Counted from the first letter of the stretch, positions 1-6,399 are shown. The stretch is 18,475 bases of DNA from RGIG8775 sp045660295 (GCA_045660295.1 JAZRDN010000020.1:1-18475), one strand, 5' to 3'. Notes: generated by a model not told the origin, from the sequence alone. A program made the numbers and translations.

Positions 1-366
1 GGGCTTTAATTTGTCAAAATCACAGAAAACATCGTCATTGTCTATGTAGGAGTGTTTTGTAGGGATATACGCTCCCGCAACAATATTCTTTTGATAGTTT
101 TTTTGAATTTCACATAGCACATTCCCACAGCACATTTTTCCGTACGTAGCAATAGCCGTTAGATTGTCAACCGATATATTCTTCAAAAAAATCTTTACAA
201 TATCGGGAATATTTTGACAGTGCACAGGAAATACAAGAACGAGATTTTGATAATGCTCCGCACATTTTGTTTCCATATCTGCAAGCGGATATCCTAATTG
301 ATTTGCAAAGTACGCCGCGATTGCCTTGCTCTGACCTGTATTTGAATAAAAAACTACTGCGTTCAT
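1..366 (-). CDS. Flavodoxin-like protein (3' end cut by window edge)
   Basis: About 122 residues are visible, starting MNAVVFYSNTGQSKAIA. A hydrophobic beta strand followed by SNTGQSK matches the FMN phosphate-binding loop of flavodoxins (T/S-x-T-G-x-T/S). Further hydrophobic strands (LVLVFPVH; LTAIATYGKM) fit the alternating alpha/beta flavodoxin fold, so a small FMN-binding electron carrier or NAD(P)H-flavin reductase-like protein is likely. The start is well set: its ATG (366-364) overlaps the TGA of the upstream PP-loop gene (365-363) as ATGA, which implies translational coupling and a shared pathway. The C-terminus lies outside the window, so family and length cannot be finished. The redox partner is unknown. 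The fold call is from motif reading only. Confidence 0.7.
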   Translation of the reverse strand, partial: MNAVVFYSNTGQSKAIAAYFANQLGYPLADMETKCAEHYQNLVLVFPVHCQNIPDIVKIFLKNISVDNLTAIATYGKMCCGNVLCEIQKNYQKNIVAGAYIPTKHSYIDNDDVFCDFDKLKP

Positions 367-1751
367 GATTCAAAATACTCCCGCATGATTGCGCACTCGG
401 GTATTTCATCAAGCGAAAAGCCAAGCGAGGCTTTTAACTCCGCCAATGCTTCCGCTCGGGATAAATTATTGCTTCGGCTCGCAATTGCAATTTCAAGTGC
501 GCTGAATGGAATCATCGTGCTTCTCATATGATAAAATCTTGCAAACTGCGAATGCTCCTTGCATTTTTCAATTTTACAGCTTGTATGTAATCCTTTGTCA
601 AGTTCTTCCGGAGCAACCCAACCGCATTCACGAACGATAGTATCCTTTATTTTTCTCCACTCATAAACACCACCGCATATTTCATCAAAATCCACTTGCA
701 CAAATGCGGGAATATTGCCCGACCAAGAGGACGAACGGATCGCTTTTTTTAACGGATTAAGGATATTTGGAACTTCTTTGATCGCTTCGCAGATGTTATA
801 GACGAGTTGGTTAGAATATCCTGCCAAATTCTTAATCTTACTATCGCCGTATGCGAGCTGCTTCATTGTGGCAAGGGTATGAAATTGCCCTTTTTTCAAA
901 GGCGGGTGAAACGTTAAAATTCTACCGATGTTCAAGAAGAAATTCAGCAATTTGTTTTGAGAAAACGTGTAAGCAATTTGAGGTGCCATATGATTGAAAT
1001 ATAAGCCGAGTAACTGTGCGGGCTCATTTCCCGCAACGAAATATGGCACTTTGTTTGCAACAAGCTCGGGATAAAACAATACGTATGCAAGAGAGGGACA
1101 GGCACAGGTATTTTCGCTCAAAGAGTATAGCTTTATATATATCTTCCTTAAATCATCATTTGAAATTTTGCGGCTGATAAATTCAACCGAATTAAGCAAT
1201 TGTTTAGCATTTTCAATGCTTTTCTTTGCACATTCGGACATATAGGGAATTTCCCAGGTAAGTGCCAAAACACGAAGCTTTAAGATCTTGGACAAATGGT
1301 ACAGTAGGTAAGTAGAATCTTTGCCACCCGTGTAAAACACGGCAACATCAAAGCGTGATTTCTTTGATCTCGGGAATGTATTCATAATCGGAACGATGCT
1401 TTTTAGATTTTTTGTTTTTTCTGCAGATCGACAGATCGGACACCTGCCCTCTGCATCAAATTCGATACCGGGAATCATAAAATCATTTGCTATACACGTT
1501 TTGCAAAATTTTGCATCATCCAAGCCCGAAGGAATTACCCTTTTGCTTTCAAATTTCACAATCTGCACACCTACGAGATTTTTCAAGACAGCCATTTCGC
1601 TATTTGTCAATCCGCAGGGAAGCTTTTCAATAATCTTTTTTTGCTTTTTGCTAAGCTTAACAGTATTTTTGAACATATTAGGCTGATTTCTCAAGCCGTA
1701 ATATCTCAAAATATTGCCTTCAAGCTTCCATCTGCTTTGAATGTCGTACAT
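363..1751 (-). CDS. PP-loop ATPase with zinc-finger-like N-terminus (N-acetyl sugar amidotransferase-like)
   Basis: This 462-residue protein has a PP-loop nucleotide-binding motif at 139-146 (FYTGGKDS, a variant of SGGxDS), as in ATP pyrophosphatases that adenylate a carbonyl, carboxyl or tRNA base. Before it are two Cys pairs, C83-x2-C86 and C104-x2-C107, separated by PGIEFDAEG. This is the layout of the WbpG/PseA/LegA sugar amidotransferases, where a Cys4 metal site precedes the PP-loop. More Cys pairs (C216/C218, C392/C397) could bind metal or act in catalysis. The likely reaction is ATP-dependent amide or amidine formation or sulfur transfer, but the substrate is not evident because no sugar-nucleotide genes are adjacent. 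AAAGGAG lies 5 bases before the ATG. The gene is translationally coupled to the flavodoxin-like gene. The superfamily is confident; the amidotransferase label is tentative. Confidence 0.72.
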   Translation of the reverse strand: MYDIQSRWKLEGNILRYYGLRNQPNMFKNTVKLSKKQKKIIEKLPCGLTNSEMAVLKNLVGVQIVKFESKRVIPSGLDDAKFCKTCIANDFMIPGIEFDAEGRCPICRSAEKTKNLKSIVPIMNTFPRSKKSRFDVAVFYTGGKDSTYLLYHLSKILKLRVLALTWEIPYMSECAKKSIENAKQLLNSVEFISRKISNDDLRKIYIKLYSLSENTCACPSLAYVLFYPELVANKVPYFVAGNEPAQLLGLYFNHMAPQIAYTFSQNKLLNFFLNIGRILTFHPPLKKGQFHTLATMKQLAYGDSKIKNLAGYSNQLVYNICEAIKEVPNILNPLKKAIRSSSWSGNIPAFVQVDFDEICGGVYEWRKIKDTIVRECGWVAPEELDKGLHTSCKIEKCKEHSQFARFYHMRSTMIPFSALEIAIASRSNNLSRAEALAELKASLGFSLDEIPECAIMREYFES

Positions 1752-1802
1752 GGCAACTCCTTTTTTCTTCGATATGTTATACTAAACTGCTGTAAATTGT
1801 AT

Positions 1803-1821
1803 TTTCGAGCTTTGCTCGAAA
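1803..1821 (-). terminator. Hairpin immediately after the four-helix-bundle gene
   Basis: TTTCGAGC (1803-1810) and GCTCGAAA (1814-1821) form a perfect 8-bp stem with a 3-base loop, one base after the TGA of the four-helix-bundle gene. Only AATAC follows on the minus strand, so it is a poor intrinsic terminator. In size and loop it resembles the units of the array upstream of the same gene and may belong to the same element. Confidence 0.5.
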
Positions 1822-1822
1822 G

Positions 1823-2176
1823 TCACTTTTGTCCGTCAACGGTTTCTTTGGCGGTGGTGATGGAGGCGATGAGCTTTCTGCGTATTGCACCGCATTTGTT
1901 CGCAAGTGTTTTGTATGCACCTTCGTCCATCGCCCCCACCTTAAAAAGAATTTCAAGCCAATAGTCGGTTTCATAGCATTCTTTGAGGGCAATTTCAAGC
2001 TTGTTCACAAAATCTGCGGTGCTTTGGGCATATTTGGCTTCATAGCTGTTCGCTCCGATGGATGAACAGGAACGCAGAAGTTGATTTACAAATACGGCTC
2101 TGCCTTTGATGTTATCGCAAACGGCGGTAGTTTCTATAGTGAGCTCTACGGCGAGTTCTTTTATAGTTTTGTTCAT
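1823..2176 (-). CDS. Four-helix-bundle protein (23S rRNA intervening-sequence protein / S23 family)
   Basis: A 117-residue, almost wholly helical protein. The stretch RSCSSIGANSYEA (about 35-47), then DFVNKLEIALKE and ETDYWLEIL, is the signature of the four-helix-bundle family first found as ORFs inside 23S rRNA intervening sequences (IVP/S23). The accessory protein Avd of diversity-generating retroelements has the same fold. Family members assemble as oligomers and Avd binds nucleic acid; a cellular role for free-standing copies is not established. The length is typical. AAAGGA sits 7 bases before the ATG. Its neighbours fit the family: a 290-base hairpin array begins 23 bases upstream of the start, and a matching hairpin follows the stop. 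No rRNA, reverse transcriptase or variable repeat lies nearby. I infer that it may recognise the array's structured nucleic acid. Confidence 0.88.
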   Translation of the reverse strand: MNKTIKELAVELTIETTAVCDNIKGRAVFVNQLLRSCSSIGANSYEAKYAQSTADFVNKLEIALKECYETDYWLEILFKVGAMDEGAYKTLANKCGAIRRKLIASITTAKETVDGQK

Positions 2177-2198
2177 AACTTAATCCTTTCATAGGGTG

Positions 2199-2488
2199 TT
2201 TCGCCTGCGGGCGAAAGCGATATGCACCTTCGGTGCGCGATATACTTGCTCCGCAAGTGCGATATTGTTTCGCAATGCGAAACAGCGATATGTTCGCTTT
2301 GGCGAACGTGGTTGAAAGTACGCGAATATAAATCCCCGCGCCCCAATGCGCACGCAATGCGCTCACATCCGCGAAGCGGATATATCGCGTCGTAGGCATA
2401 TCGCACGCGAACAAAGTGAAGCGTATATCGCAAATCCCGCCAGGGATTTATATCGCTTTAGTTTGTCTGACGAGTCAGACAAACTAAA
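2199..2488. repeat. Hairpin array 1 with mirrored heptamer spacers (gcgatat / atatcgc)
   Basis: Short inverted repeats follow one another: 2199-2216, 2224-2236, 2244-2258, 2266-2284, 2292-2307, then 2367-2381, 2389-2397 (weak), 2405-2424 (imperfect), 2432-2449 and 2457-2488. They are separated by the heptamer gcgatat at 2217, 2237, 2259 and 2285 and, after a central segment (2308-2366), by its reverse complement atatcgc at 2382, 2398, 2425 and 2450. The hairpins differ in sequence while the heptamer is constant, and the count is symmetrical, 4 + 4 heptamers and 5 + 5 hairpins. The array fills the space between the four-helix-bundle gene and the 3' end of the RlmD-like gene and slightly overlaps the latter. 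It is not CRISPR-like: spacers are palindromic and repeats are 7 bases. Confidence 0.9.
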
Positions 2489-3828
2489 CTTTCAACGTGC
2501 CCTGTCATCGGGAAAAGATCAAACGGCGTTACGCTATCGCAAAAATAACCAAGCTCAAAAAAGAGCTTAACGTCGCGGGCGAGGGTTGTAGGATTACAGG
2601 AAATGTAAACAATTCTTTGCGGATTTAAGCTTGCGACGTATTTTACAAGCTCCGCGGCGCAGCCTGCGCGCGGAGGGTCGAGGATAATTATTGTCGGCTT
2701 GATCTCCCTTCCAAGCTCCCTCTCTGCATTCTCAAGCATACGCTCGGTATACTTCGCGTCACCCGTAAAAAAGCTTGCGTTCTCTATTCCGTTATCTCGC
2801 GCATTCTCTCTTGCGCACAAAACGGCACTATCCACGATCTCAATGCCAATAAGCTCGCCTACGTCCCTTGCCATAGAAAGTCCGATAGAGCCCGCACCGC
2901 AGTAAAGGTCGAGAAGAACGTCCTCCTTCGTAGGTCTTGCAAGCTCGCGCGCCTTTCTGTAAAGAAGCTCTGCCGCGTCGTGGTTTACCTGGTAAAAGGA
3001 GGGCGCGGTTATCTTAAGCTTAACACCTGCCAGGGTGTCGTAAATATGATCGCGGCCAAAAACGGTCACAAATCTGTCGCCCAAAATTACGTTAGTGTTT
3101 TCCTTGTTTATATTAAGAAGAATACCGACGACCGAGGGGAATTTCTCGGTCACAGTGCGAACGAGGTCATCCCTCGCGGGGATATCACTGCCGTTTATAA
3201 CAAGGGTGAGAAGCACCTCACCGCTTACCTCGCCGCGGCGCAGATAAATATGGCGCAAAAGCCCCTCACCGCGCTCCTCATCGTAAGCCGTAAGGCTATG
3301 ACGGGTGAAATAAGCGCGCAGCTCTTCTATAATCTCTCCGAAAACCGCAGGAGCGAGAGCGCAATCCGAAGCCTCGGTAACTCTGTGGCTCTTTGGCGCG
3401 AAAAATCCTATCCTGTAGCCGCCCTTTCCGTCACTTGCCACGGGATACTGCGCCTTATTGCGGTAGAAAAGCTCCGAGGGCGAGGCAACGAGAGGCAGAA
3501 CCTCAACCTCCTTTAAGCCCGCCTTTAAAAAGTCCTGTCGTACCGACTTTTCCTTTATGGATTTTTCGTATTCGTAGGATATATTCTTGTATGCACAGCT
3601 CTTGCAGAGCTTATTCTCGCACCTTTGCGCGCGCTCACTCGATCTTTCAAGATACTCCTCTACCCTCGCTACGATATAGGAGGATGCGGTCTTTATAACC
3701 TTGCATCTGACGTAGTCACCGGGGACGGTATCCGAAACGAAAGCAACTACCCCGCCATGCTTGCCAACGCCAAAGCCAAGGTTTGTTATATCCTCTATCC
3801 TCAAATCAATAATTTCGTTCTTTTTCAA
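2458..3828 (-). CDS. rlmD: RlmD/TrmA-family 23S rRNA (uracil-5-)-methyltransferase
   Basis: The reading frame is open further upstream, but I place the start at TTG 3828 because AGAGG lies 8 bases before it and a longer product would overlap the AraC gene. This gives 456 residues, usual for the family. Residues 1-60 look like a TRAM RNA-binding domain. C70, C75, C78 and C156 are candidate [4Fe-4S] ligands. The SAM-binding loop is DLYCGAGSIG (307-316), DPPRAG is at 384-389, and the catalytic Cys is C411 in ISCNPTT. The enzyme makes 5-methyluridine in RNA by covalent catalysis; in Bacillota, relatives modify 23S U747 and/or U1939, and the target cannot be chosen from sequence alone. The last codons lie inside the 15-bp terminal hairpin of array 1. 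It sits 31 bases after the AraC stop, so co-transcription is possible. Confidence 0.92.
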   Translation of the reverse strand: MKKNEIIDLRIEDITNLGFGVGKHGGVVAFVSDTVPGDYVRCKVIKTASSYIVARVEEYLERSSERAQRCENKLCKSCAYKNISYEYEKSIKEKSVRQDFLKAGLKEVEVLPLVASPSELFYRNKAQYPVASDGKGGYRIGFFAPKSHRVTEASDCALAPAVFGEIIEELRAYFTRHSLTAYDEERGEGLLRHIYLRRGEVSGEVLLTLVINGSDIPARDDLVRTVTEKFPSVVGILLNINKENTNVILGDRFVTVFGRDHIYDTLAGVKLKITAPSFYQVNHDAAELLYRKARELARPTKEDVLLDLYCGAGSIGLSMARDVGELIGIEIVDSAVLCARENARDNGIENASFFTGDAKYTERMLENAERELGREIKPTIIILDPPRAGCAAELVKYVASLNPQRIVYISCNPTTLARDVKLFFELGYFCDSVTPFDLFPMTGHVESLVCLTRQTN

Positions 3829-3859
3829 GTCTATTACCTCTTTATGTAAACAACTGTTG

Positions 3860-4699
3860 TCAAATAAAGTCTTCTTTAAATCTGTTTCTGTATTCCTTGG
3901 GGGTTTCTCCGACCTCGCCCTTAAAGACCTTTGTAAAGTAAGAGGCATCGGTAAAGCCAAGCTCCTCGGCTATCTCATTCACGGTCTTGCCGCTGAACTG
4001 AAGAAGCTTTTTCGCCGCCTTTATCCTGTATGCGATTATATACTGGCGCAGGGTCATTCCCTTTCGCTCCTTAAGAATACGGCTGACGTAAAACGGATGA
4101 TAGCCGAATATCGCGCCTATCTCGGTGTTTGATATCTCGTCGCCCGAGTTTTCTCTGATATAAGCGTCAAGCTCCTCTACCATTCTCGCGGGAAGCGCCC
4201 CCTCGTCTACCGTCTCGAGCATCTTTAAAATTTCAAGCTTAAGCATAGCCGAAACGCGCGCCTTATAGCATCCCTCTGCCGAGGTAAAAATGTTGCACAT
4301 CCTTTCGAAAAGCTCCTTGTCGCCCTCCGCGTCGTCTATCTTAAAATACTTATCAAAGGGAGGCTCGATATCCGTGTTATGGCAAAGTGCTCTTTCAAAG
4401 TCTGCCGTAGCAACCGGTGACATTCTCTCCTCGGGCTGTGGGTTTACGTCGGTAAAGTCAAAGGTTATTACCGCCGCCTTAAAATACTTGCTTTTCAGCT
4501 TGTACGCGACCCCCGCGGGTATGTATAAAAGGTTTCCCGGGGTGAGGTGCCCTACCTTATCGCCGCCAACCGTCGCCATTATATCTCCCGTGATAACGTA
4601 GATCACGCGCGAGTCGTACGCAACGCACTCGTCTGTTCTGTTTATGCACTCGTGTATCGCTGCCGATCTTATTATCGGGTTAAGCCTTGCGGAATCCAT
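3860..4699 (-). CDS. AraC-family transcriptional regulator with cupin-type sensor domain
   Basis: This 279-residue protein has the two-domain AraC layout. Residues about 1-100 form an AraC_binding-type cupin (VIYVITGDIMATVGG; LTPGNLLYIPAGVAYKL), which usually senses a sugar or small metabolite. Residues about 185-275 hold two helix-turn-helix units; the conserved second one reads TVNEIAEELGFTDASYFTKVFK, followed by GETPKEYR. Length and domain order are normal. The start is ATG 4699 with a weak AGGTAGG upstream, and the promoter-like TTGATT-17-TAAAAT is at 4759-4731. No sugar-use genes are adjacent; the downstream gene is a housekeeping RNA methyltransferase, so its regulon probably lies elsewhere. 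It could also be autoregulated. The effector is unknown. Confidence 0.93.
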   Translation of the reverse strand: MDSARLNPIIRSAAIHECINRTDECVAYDSRVIYVITGDIMATVGGDKVGHLTPGNLLYIPAGVAYKLKSKYFKAAVITFDFTDVNPQPEERMSPVATADFERALCHNTDIEPPFDKYFKIDDAEGDKELFERMCNIFTSAEGCYKARVSAMLKLEILKMLETVDEGALPARMVEELDAYIRENSGDEISNTEIGAIFGYHPFYVSRILKERKGMTLRQYIIAYRIKAAKKLLQFSGKTVNEIAEELGFTDASYFTKVFKGEVGETPKEYRNRFKEDFI

Positions 4700-4730
4700 T
4701 TTCTACCTACCTATACATCTTAATACCTAT

Positions 4731-4759
4731 ATTTTAACATTTTTTATTTTATAAATCAA
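4731..4759 (-). promoter_or_regulatory. Putative promoter of the AraC-family gene
   Basis: On the minus strand, TTGATT (4759-4754), a 17-base spacer and TAAAAT (4736-4731) stand 32 bases before the start codon. Spacing is ideal, and both hexamers deviate from consensus. The surroundings are very A/T-rich, so a chance match is possible. Confidence 0.5.
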
Positions 4760-4881
4760 GTAAAATCGTCAAATGCGCACGCCTTTCGGCGGATTTTTGA
4801 AGAAAAACTACCTTTGCGCACCGCTTTTTCAGCCTTTTTATCATATTTTTTAATTTTTTCAATATTTTTTTCAAAAACCTC

Positions 4882-4910
4882 TTGACAAATCCCTTTCATT
4901 TTGATATAAT
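4882..4910 (+). promoter_or_regulatory. Promoter of tRNA-Glu(CTC)
   Basis: TTGACA (4882-4887), a 17-base spacer and TATAAT (4905-4910) form a perfect consensus sigma-A promoter, 20 bases before the tRNA 5' end. Its flanks resemble the promoter at 17858-17886. Confidence 0.93.
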
Positions 4911-4929
4911 AATCAAGCGCAAAAGCAAC

Positions 4930-5004
4930 GGCTCGTTGGTCAAGCGGTTAAGACATCAGCCTCTCACGCTGAAAACATGGGTTCGATTCCCGTACGAGTC
5001 ACCA
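4930..5004 (+). tRNA. tRNA-Glu (anticodon CTC)
   Basis: A full cloverleaf can be drawn. The acceptor is GGCTCGT with ACGAGTC (one G-U pair), the anticodon stem is TCAGC/GCTGA around loop CTCTCAC (anticodon CTC), and the T-loop is TTCGATT. The discriminator A and CCA are encoded. A consensus promoter lies upstream and a strong terminator starts 4 bases after CCA, so this is a single-gene unit. Confidence 0.96.
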
Positions 5005-5007
5005 TAG

Positions 5008-5037
5008 AAAAACGGATACCTTTTGGTATCCGTTTTT
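5008..5037 (+). terminator. Intrinsic terminator of tRNA-Glu(CTC)
   Basis: AAAAACGGATACC (5008-5020), loop TTTT, and GGTATCCGTTTTT (5025-5037) make a 13-bp stem running into a T-tract. The A-tract on the other side makes it potentially bidirectional. Confidence 0.93.
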
Positions 5038-5043
5038 TCTATC

Positions 5044-5073
5044 CTATGGCGACCCGTACTTGGGAATCGAACC
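5044..5073 (-). pseudogene. Inverted, degenerate copy of a tRNA-Glu 3' end
   Basis: Read on the minus strand, this contains GGTTCGATTCCC, an extra AA, then GTACGGGTCGCCA. Apart from the AA insertion and one change before CCA it equals the T-arm, acceptor strand and CCA of tRNA-Glu(TTC) at 13883-13957. There is no matching 5' half next to it. It faces the intact tRNA-Glu(CTC) across the terminator, so the tRNA 3' end, terminator and copy form one large interrupted palindrome. Confidence 0.75.
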
Positions 5074-5165
5074 CGGCGGCGTAGCCGCTGGGTTCGCATA
5101 CGCCGCGCAGAGCGCGTCAAGCTCGCTCGTAAGCGGCAAGCGAGCGTATATTCGCCAAAGGCGAA
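5068..5165. repeat. Cluster of adjoining hairpins downstream of tRNA-Glu(CTC)
   Basis: Four structures abut. CGAACCC...GGGTTCG (5068-5074/5090-5096) encloses GCGGC-GTA-GCCGC. ATACGC...GCGTAT (5098-5103/5144-5149) encloses two branches, CGCGC-AGA-GCGCG (5104-5116) and GCTCGCT...AGCGAGC (5121-5127/5139-5145). TTCGCC-AAA-GGCGAA follows at 5151-5165. The first hairpin mirrors the tRNA T-loop sequence CGAACCC. No coding function is visible. Confidence 0.8.
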
Positions 5166-5183
5166 ATTCCCGTTTTCCTCTTC

Positions 5184-5230
5184 CCTCGCCGCTTCCGTGT
5201 CGGAAGCCTTGCAGGGCGAGGCAGATTCCC
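5184..5230 (-). repeat. 47-base structured repeat, copy 1
   Basis: Identical over all 47 bases to the reverse complement of 13720-13766. It folds on itself: CCTCGCC (5184-5190) pairs with GGGCGAGG (5214-5221), enclosing GCTTCCG-TGT-CGGAAGC (5191-5207). It ends in ATTCCC, a word also found in the tRNA T-arm. Both copies lie downstream of a tRNA-Glu gene and point toward it. Confidence 0.9.
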
Positions 5231-5571
5231 GTACGTTTAGCACTCTTAACGAGTGTCCTTTTGTTTTTGTGCCCCGTACCTTACACCACAAACGTGGTGC
5301 TTTTTCTTTTCTTGTGGTTTGCCGCCCCGTCCGTTATCAAACCCGCTCGCAATTGTTGTGCGATAAAAAACATTTGAATAAATTACCGCCAAGAGTTACG
5401 TTTTTGCTCTCGGCGGTAATTTCAGAATGATCCTCGAAGATACAGCCGCATTGCAAGCAAATCACAACATGTAAGTTTTGGTTAATTATCATTTTTTGTA
5501 TATTTTCCTATTTAAATCGCCTAATATATGACCTAACAACCGGATTTCCCCTCCCCTTCCACCTATTGCAT
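5231..5571. other. Intergenic stretch without genes
   Basis: It holds CACTC-TTAAC-GAGTG (about 5241-5255), CACCAC-AAAC-GTGGTG followed by CTTTTTCTTTTC (5284-5311, terminator-like on plus), and the stem-loop at 5381-5421. Parts of 5260-5304 resemble, on the minus strand, the flank of the 47-base repeat at 13692-13719, so the repeat element is longer than its identical core. I see no credible coding sequence. Confidence 0.6.
5381..5421. terminator. Stem-loop upstream of the LysM-CAP gene
   Basis: AATTACCGCCAAGAG (5381-5395) and CTCTCGGCGGTAATT (5407-5421) form a 15-base stem with one mismatch. Its ACCGCC(G)AGAG core is the same as in the terminator at 6285-6327, on the other side of the LysM-CAP gene. 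Confidence 0.6.
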
Positions 5572-5600
5572 TTGAAACAGGTTTCCAAATATGTTATAAT
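5572..5600 (+). promoter_or_regulatory. Promoter of the LysM-CAP gene
   Basis: TTGAAA (5572-5577), a 17-base spacer and TATAAT (5595-5600). An inverted repeat CGTTAA (5606-5611)/TTAACG (5626-5631) overlaps the expected transcription start and could be an operator or a 5' hairpin. Confidence 0.85.
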
Positions 5601-5658
5601 TAGTACGTTAATGATCAATTTATCGTTAACGACAGTTTTTGACATAAGGAGGTATAGA

Positions 5659-6267
5659 ATGAAGAGACTGTTATCATTTGCATTATGCGCGATTATGATG
5701 CTTTCCATTATTGCTTTGACGGCATCTGCCGCCGAAACCTACACGGTAGTCAAGGGCGACAGCATGTGGAAGATCGCCGTAAAATATGAGGTGGGGCTCA
5801 GTGAAATCAAGGCCGCCAACTCGCAGATCAAAAATCCCGATCTGATATATCCCGGTCAGATCTTAAACATCCCGACTGCGGACGCGTCTGTACTGAACTT
5901 TGAAAAGGAAGTCGTAAGGCTTGTGAACGAGATCAGAAAGCAGAACGGACTCCCCGAGCTTACATACGATTGGCAGCTCAGCCGAGTGGCGCGTATAAAG
6001 TCCGAGGATATGAGAGATAACAAGTATTTTTCTCACACAAGTCCGACCTACGGCACACCGTTCCAAATGATAAAAAGCTTTGGAATAACCTACCGAAGCG
6101 CGGGTGAGAATATCGCAAGAGGTCAAACAACACCGCAAAAGGTTGTTGATGCGTGGATGAACTCATCGGGACACAGAGCCAATATTTTGAATTCGACCTA
6201 TACTCATATCGGAGTAGGTTACGCTTCAAACGGACATTATTGGACTCAGATGTTTATTGGAAAATAA
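5659..6267 (+). CDS. Secreted LysM-CAP domain protein (YkwD-like)
   Basis: The start is ATG 5659, with AAGGAGG 6 bases upstream, giving 202 residues; the longer open frame runs over the promoter and is rejected. Residues 1-24 are a signal peptide (MKRLLSFALCAIMML..., cleavage probably after ASA). A LysM domain follows at about 26-70 (YTVVKGDSMWKIA ... IYPGQILNIP), which binds peptidoglycan N-acetylglucosamine chains. A CAP/SCP domain fills about 78-202, with FSHTS, GENIA, HRANILN and HIGVGY marking the conserved His/Glu cavity. This SafA/YkwD-like layout is common in clostridia for cell-wall or spore-coat proteins. CAP activity in bacteria is poorly defined. It is transcribed alone from its own promoter, with a terminator at 6285-6327. 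Confidence 0.95.
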   Translation: MKRLLSFALCAIMMLSIIALTASAAETYTVVKGDSMWKIAVKYEVGLSEIKAANSQIKNPDLIYPGQILNIPTADASVLNFEKEVVRLVNEIRKQNGLPELTYDWQLSRVARIKSEDMRDNKYFSHTSPTYGTPFQMIKSFGITYRSAGENIARGQTTPQKVVDAWMNSSGHRANILNSTYTHIGVGYASNGHYWTQMFIGK

Positions 6268-6284
6268 TAAATAACCGCAAAGAT

Positions 6285-6327
6285 AACACCGCCGAGAGCG
6301 ACTACTGCGTGTGCTCTCGGCGGTGTT
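6285..6327 (+). terminator. Terminator of the LysM-CAP gene
   Basis: AACACCGCCGAGAGC (6285-6299) pairs perfectly with GCTCTCGGCGGTGTT (6313-6327), a 15-bp stem just after the stop codon. The T-run is short (TTTG), but the stem is very stable. Confidence 0.8.
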
Positions 6328-6362
6328 TGTATAAAATTAAATTTTAAAAAACCGTTCTTTAT

Positions 6363-6399
6363 ATCCCGAGCGACTTGATGCCCTCGGGATTTTCTCTTT
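6363..6399 (+). terminator. Second terminator-like hairpin before the Sel1 gene
   Basis: ATCCCGAG (6363-6370) and CTCGGGAT (6383-6390) form an 8-bp stem followed by TTTCTCTTT. It may back up the first terminator and insulates the promoter at 6411. Confidence 0.65.

Noticed and set aside
1803..2176. Diversity-generating retroelement with the four-helix-bundle gene as avd
   Set aside because: No reverse transcriptase, template repeat or variable repeat is visible within the window.
2199..2488. CRISPR array
   Set aside because: Repeats are 7 bases, the intervening units are themselves palindromes, and repeat orientation reverses midway. No cas gene is in the window.
2980..3516. 178-codon open frame on the plus strand
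   Set aside because: Antisense to the RlmD-like gene, with no ribosome site and no recognisable motif.
3829..3960. N-terminal extension of the RlmD-like protein to ATG 3960
   Set aside because: It would overlap the AraC gene by 100 bases, lacks a ribosome site, and is not needed for the TRAM domain; TTG 3828 has a good site.
5241..5255. Anticodon arm of a further tRNA (CTTAACG loop)
   Set aside because: The stem is real, but no acceptor, D-arm or T-arm can be built around it in either orientation.
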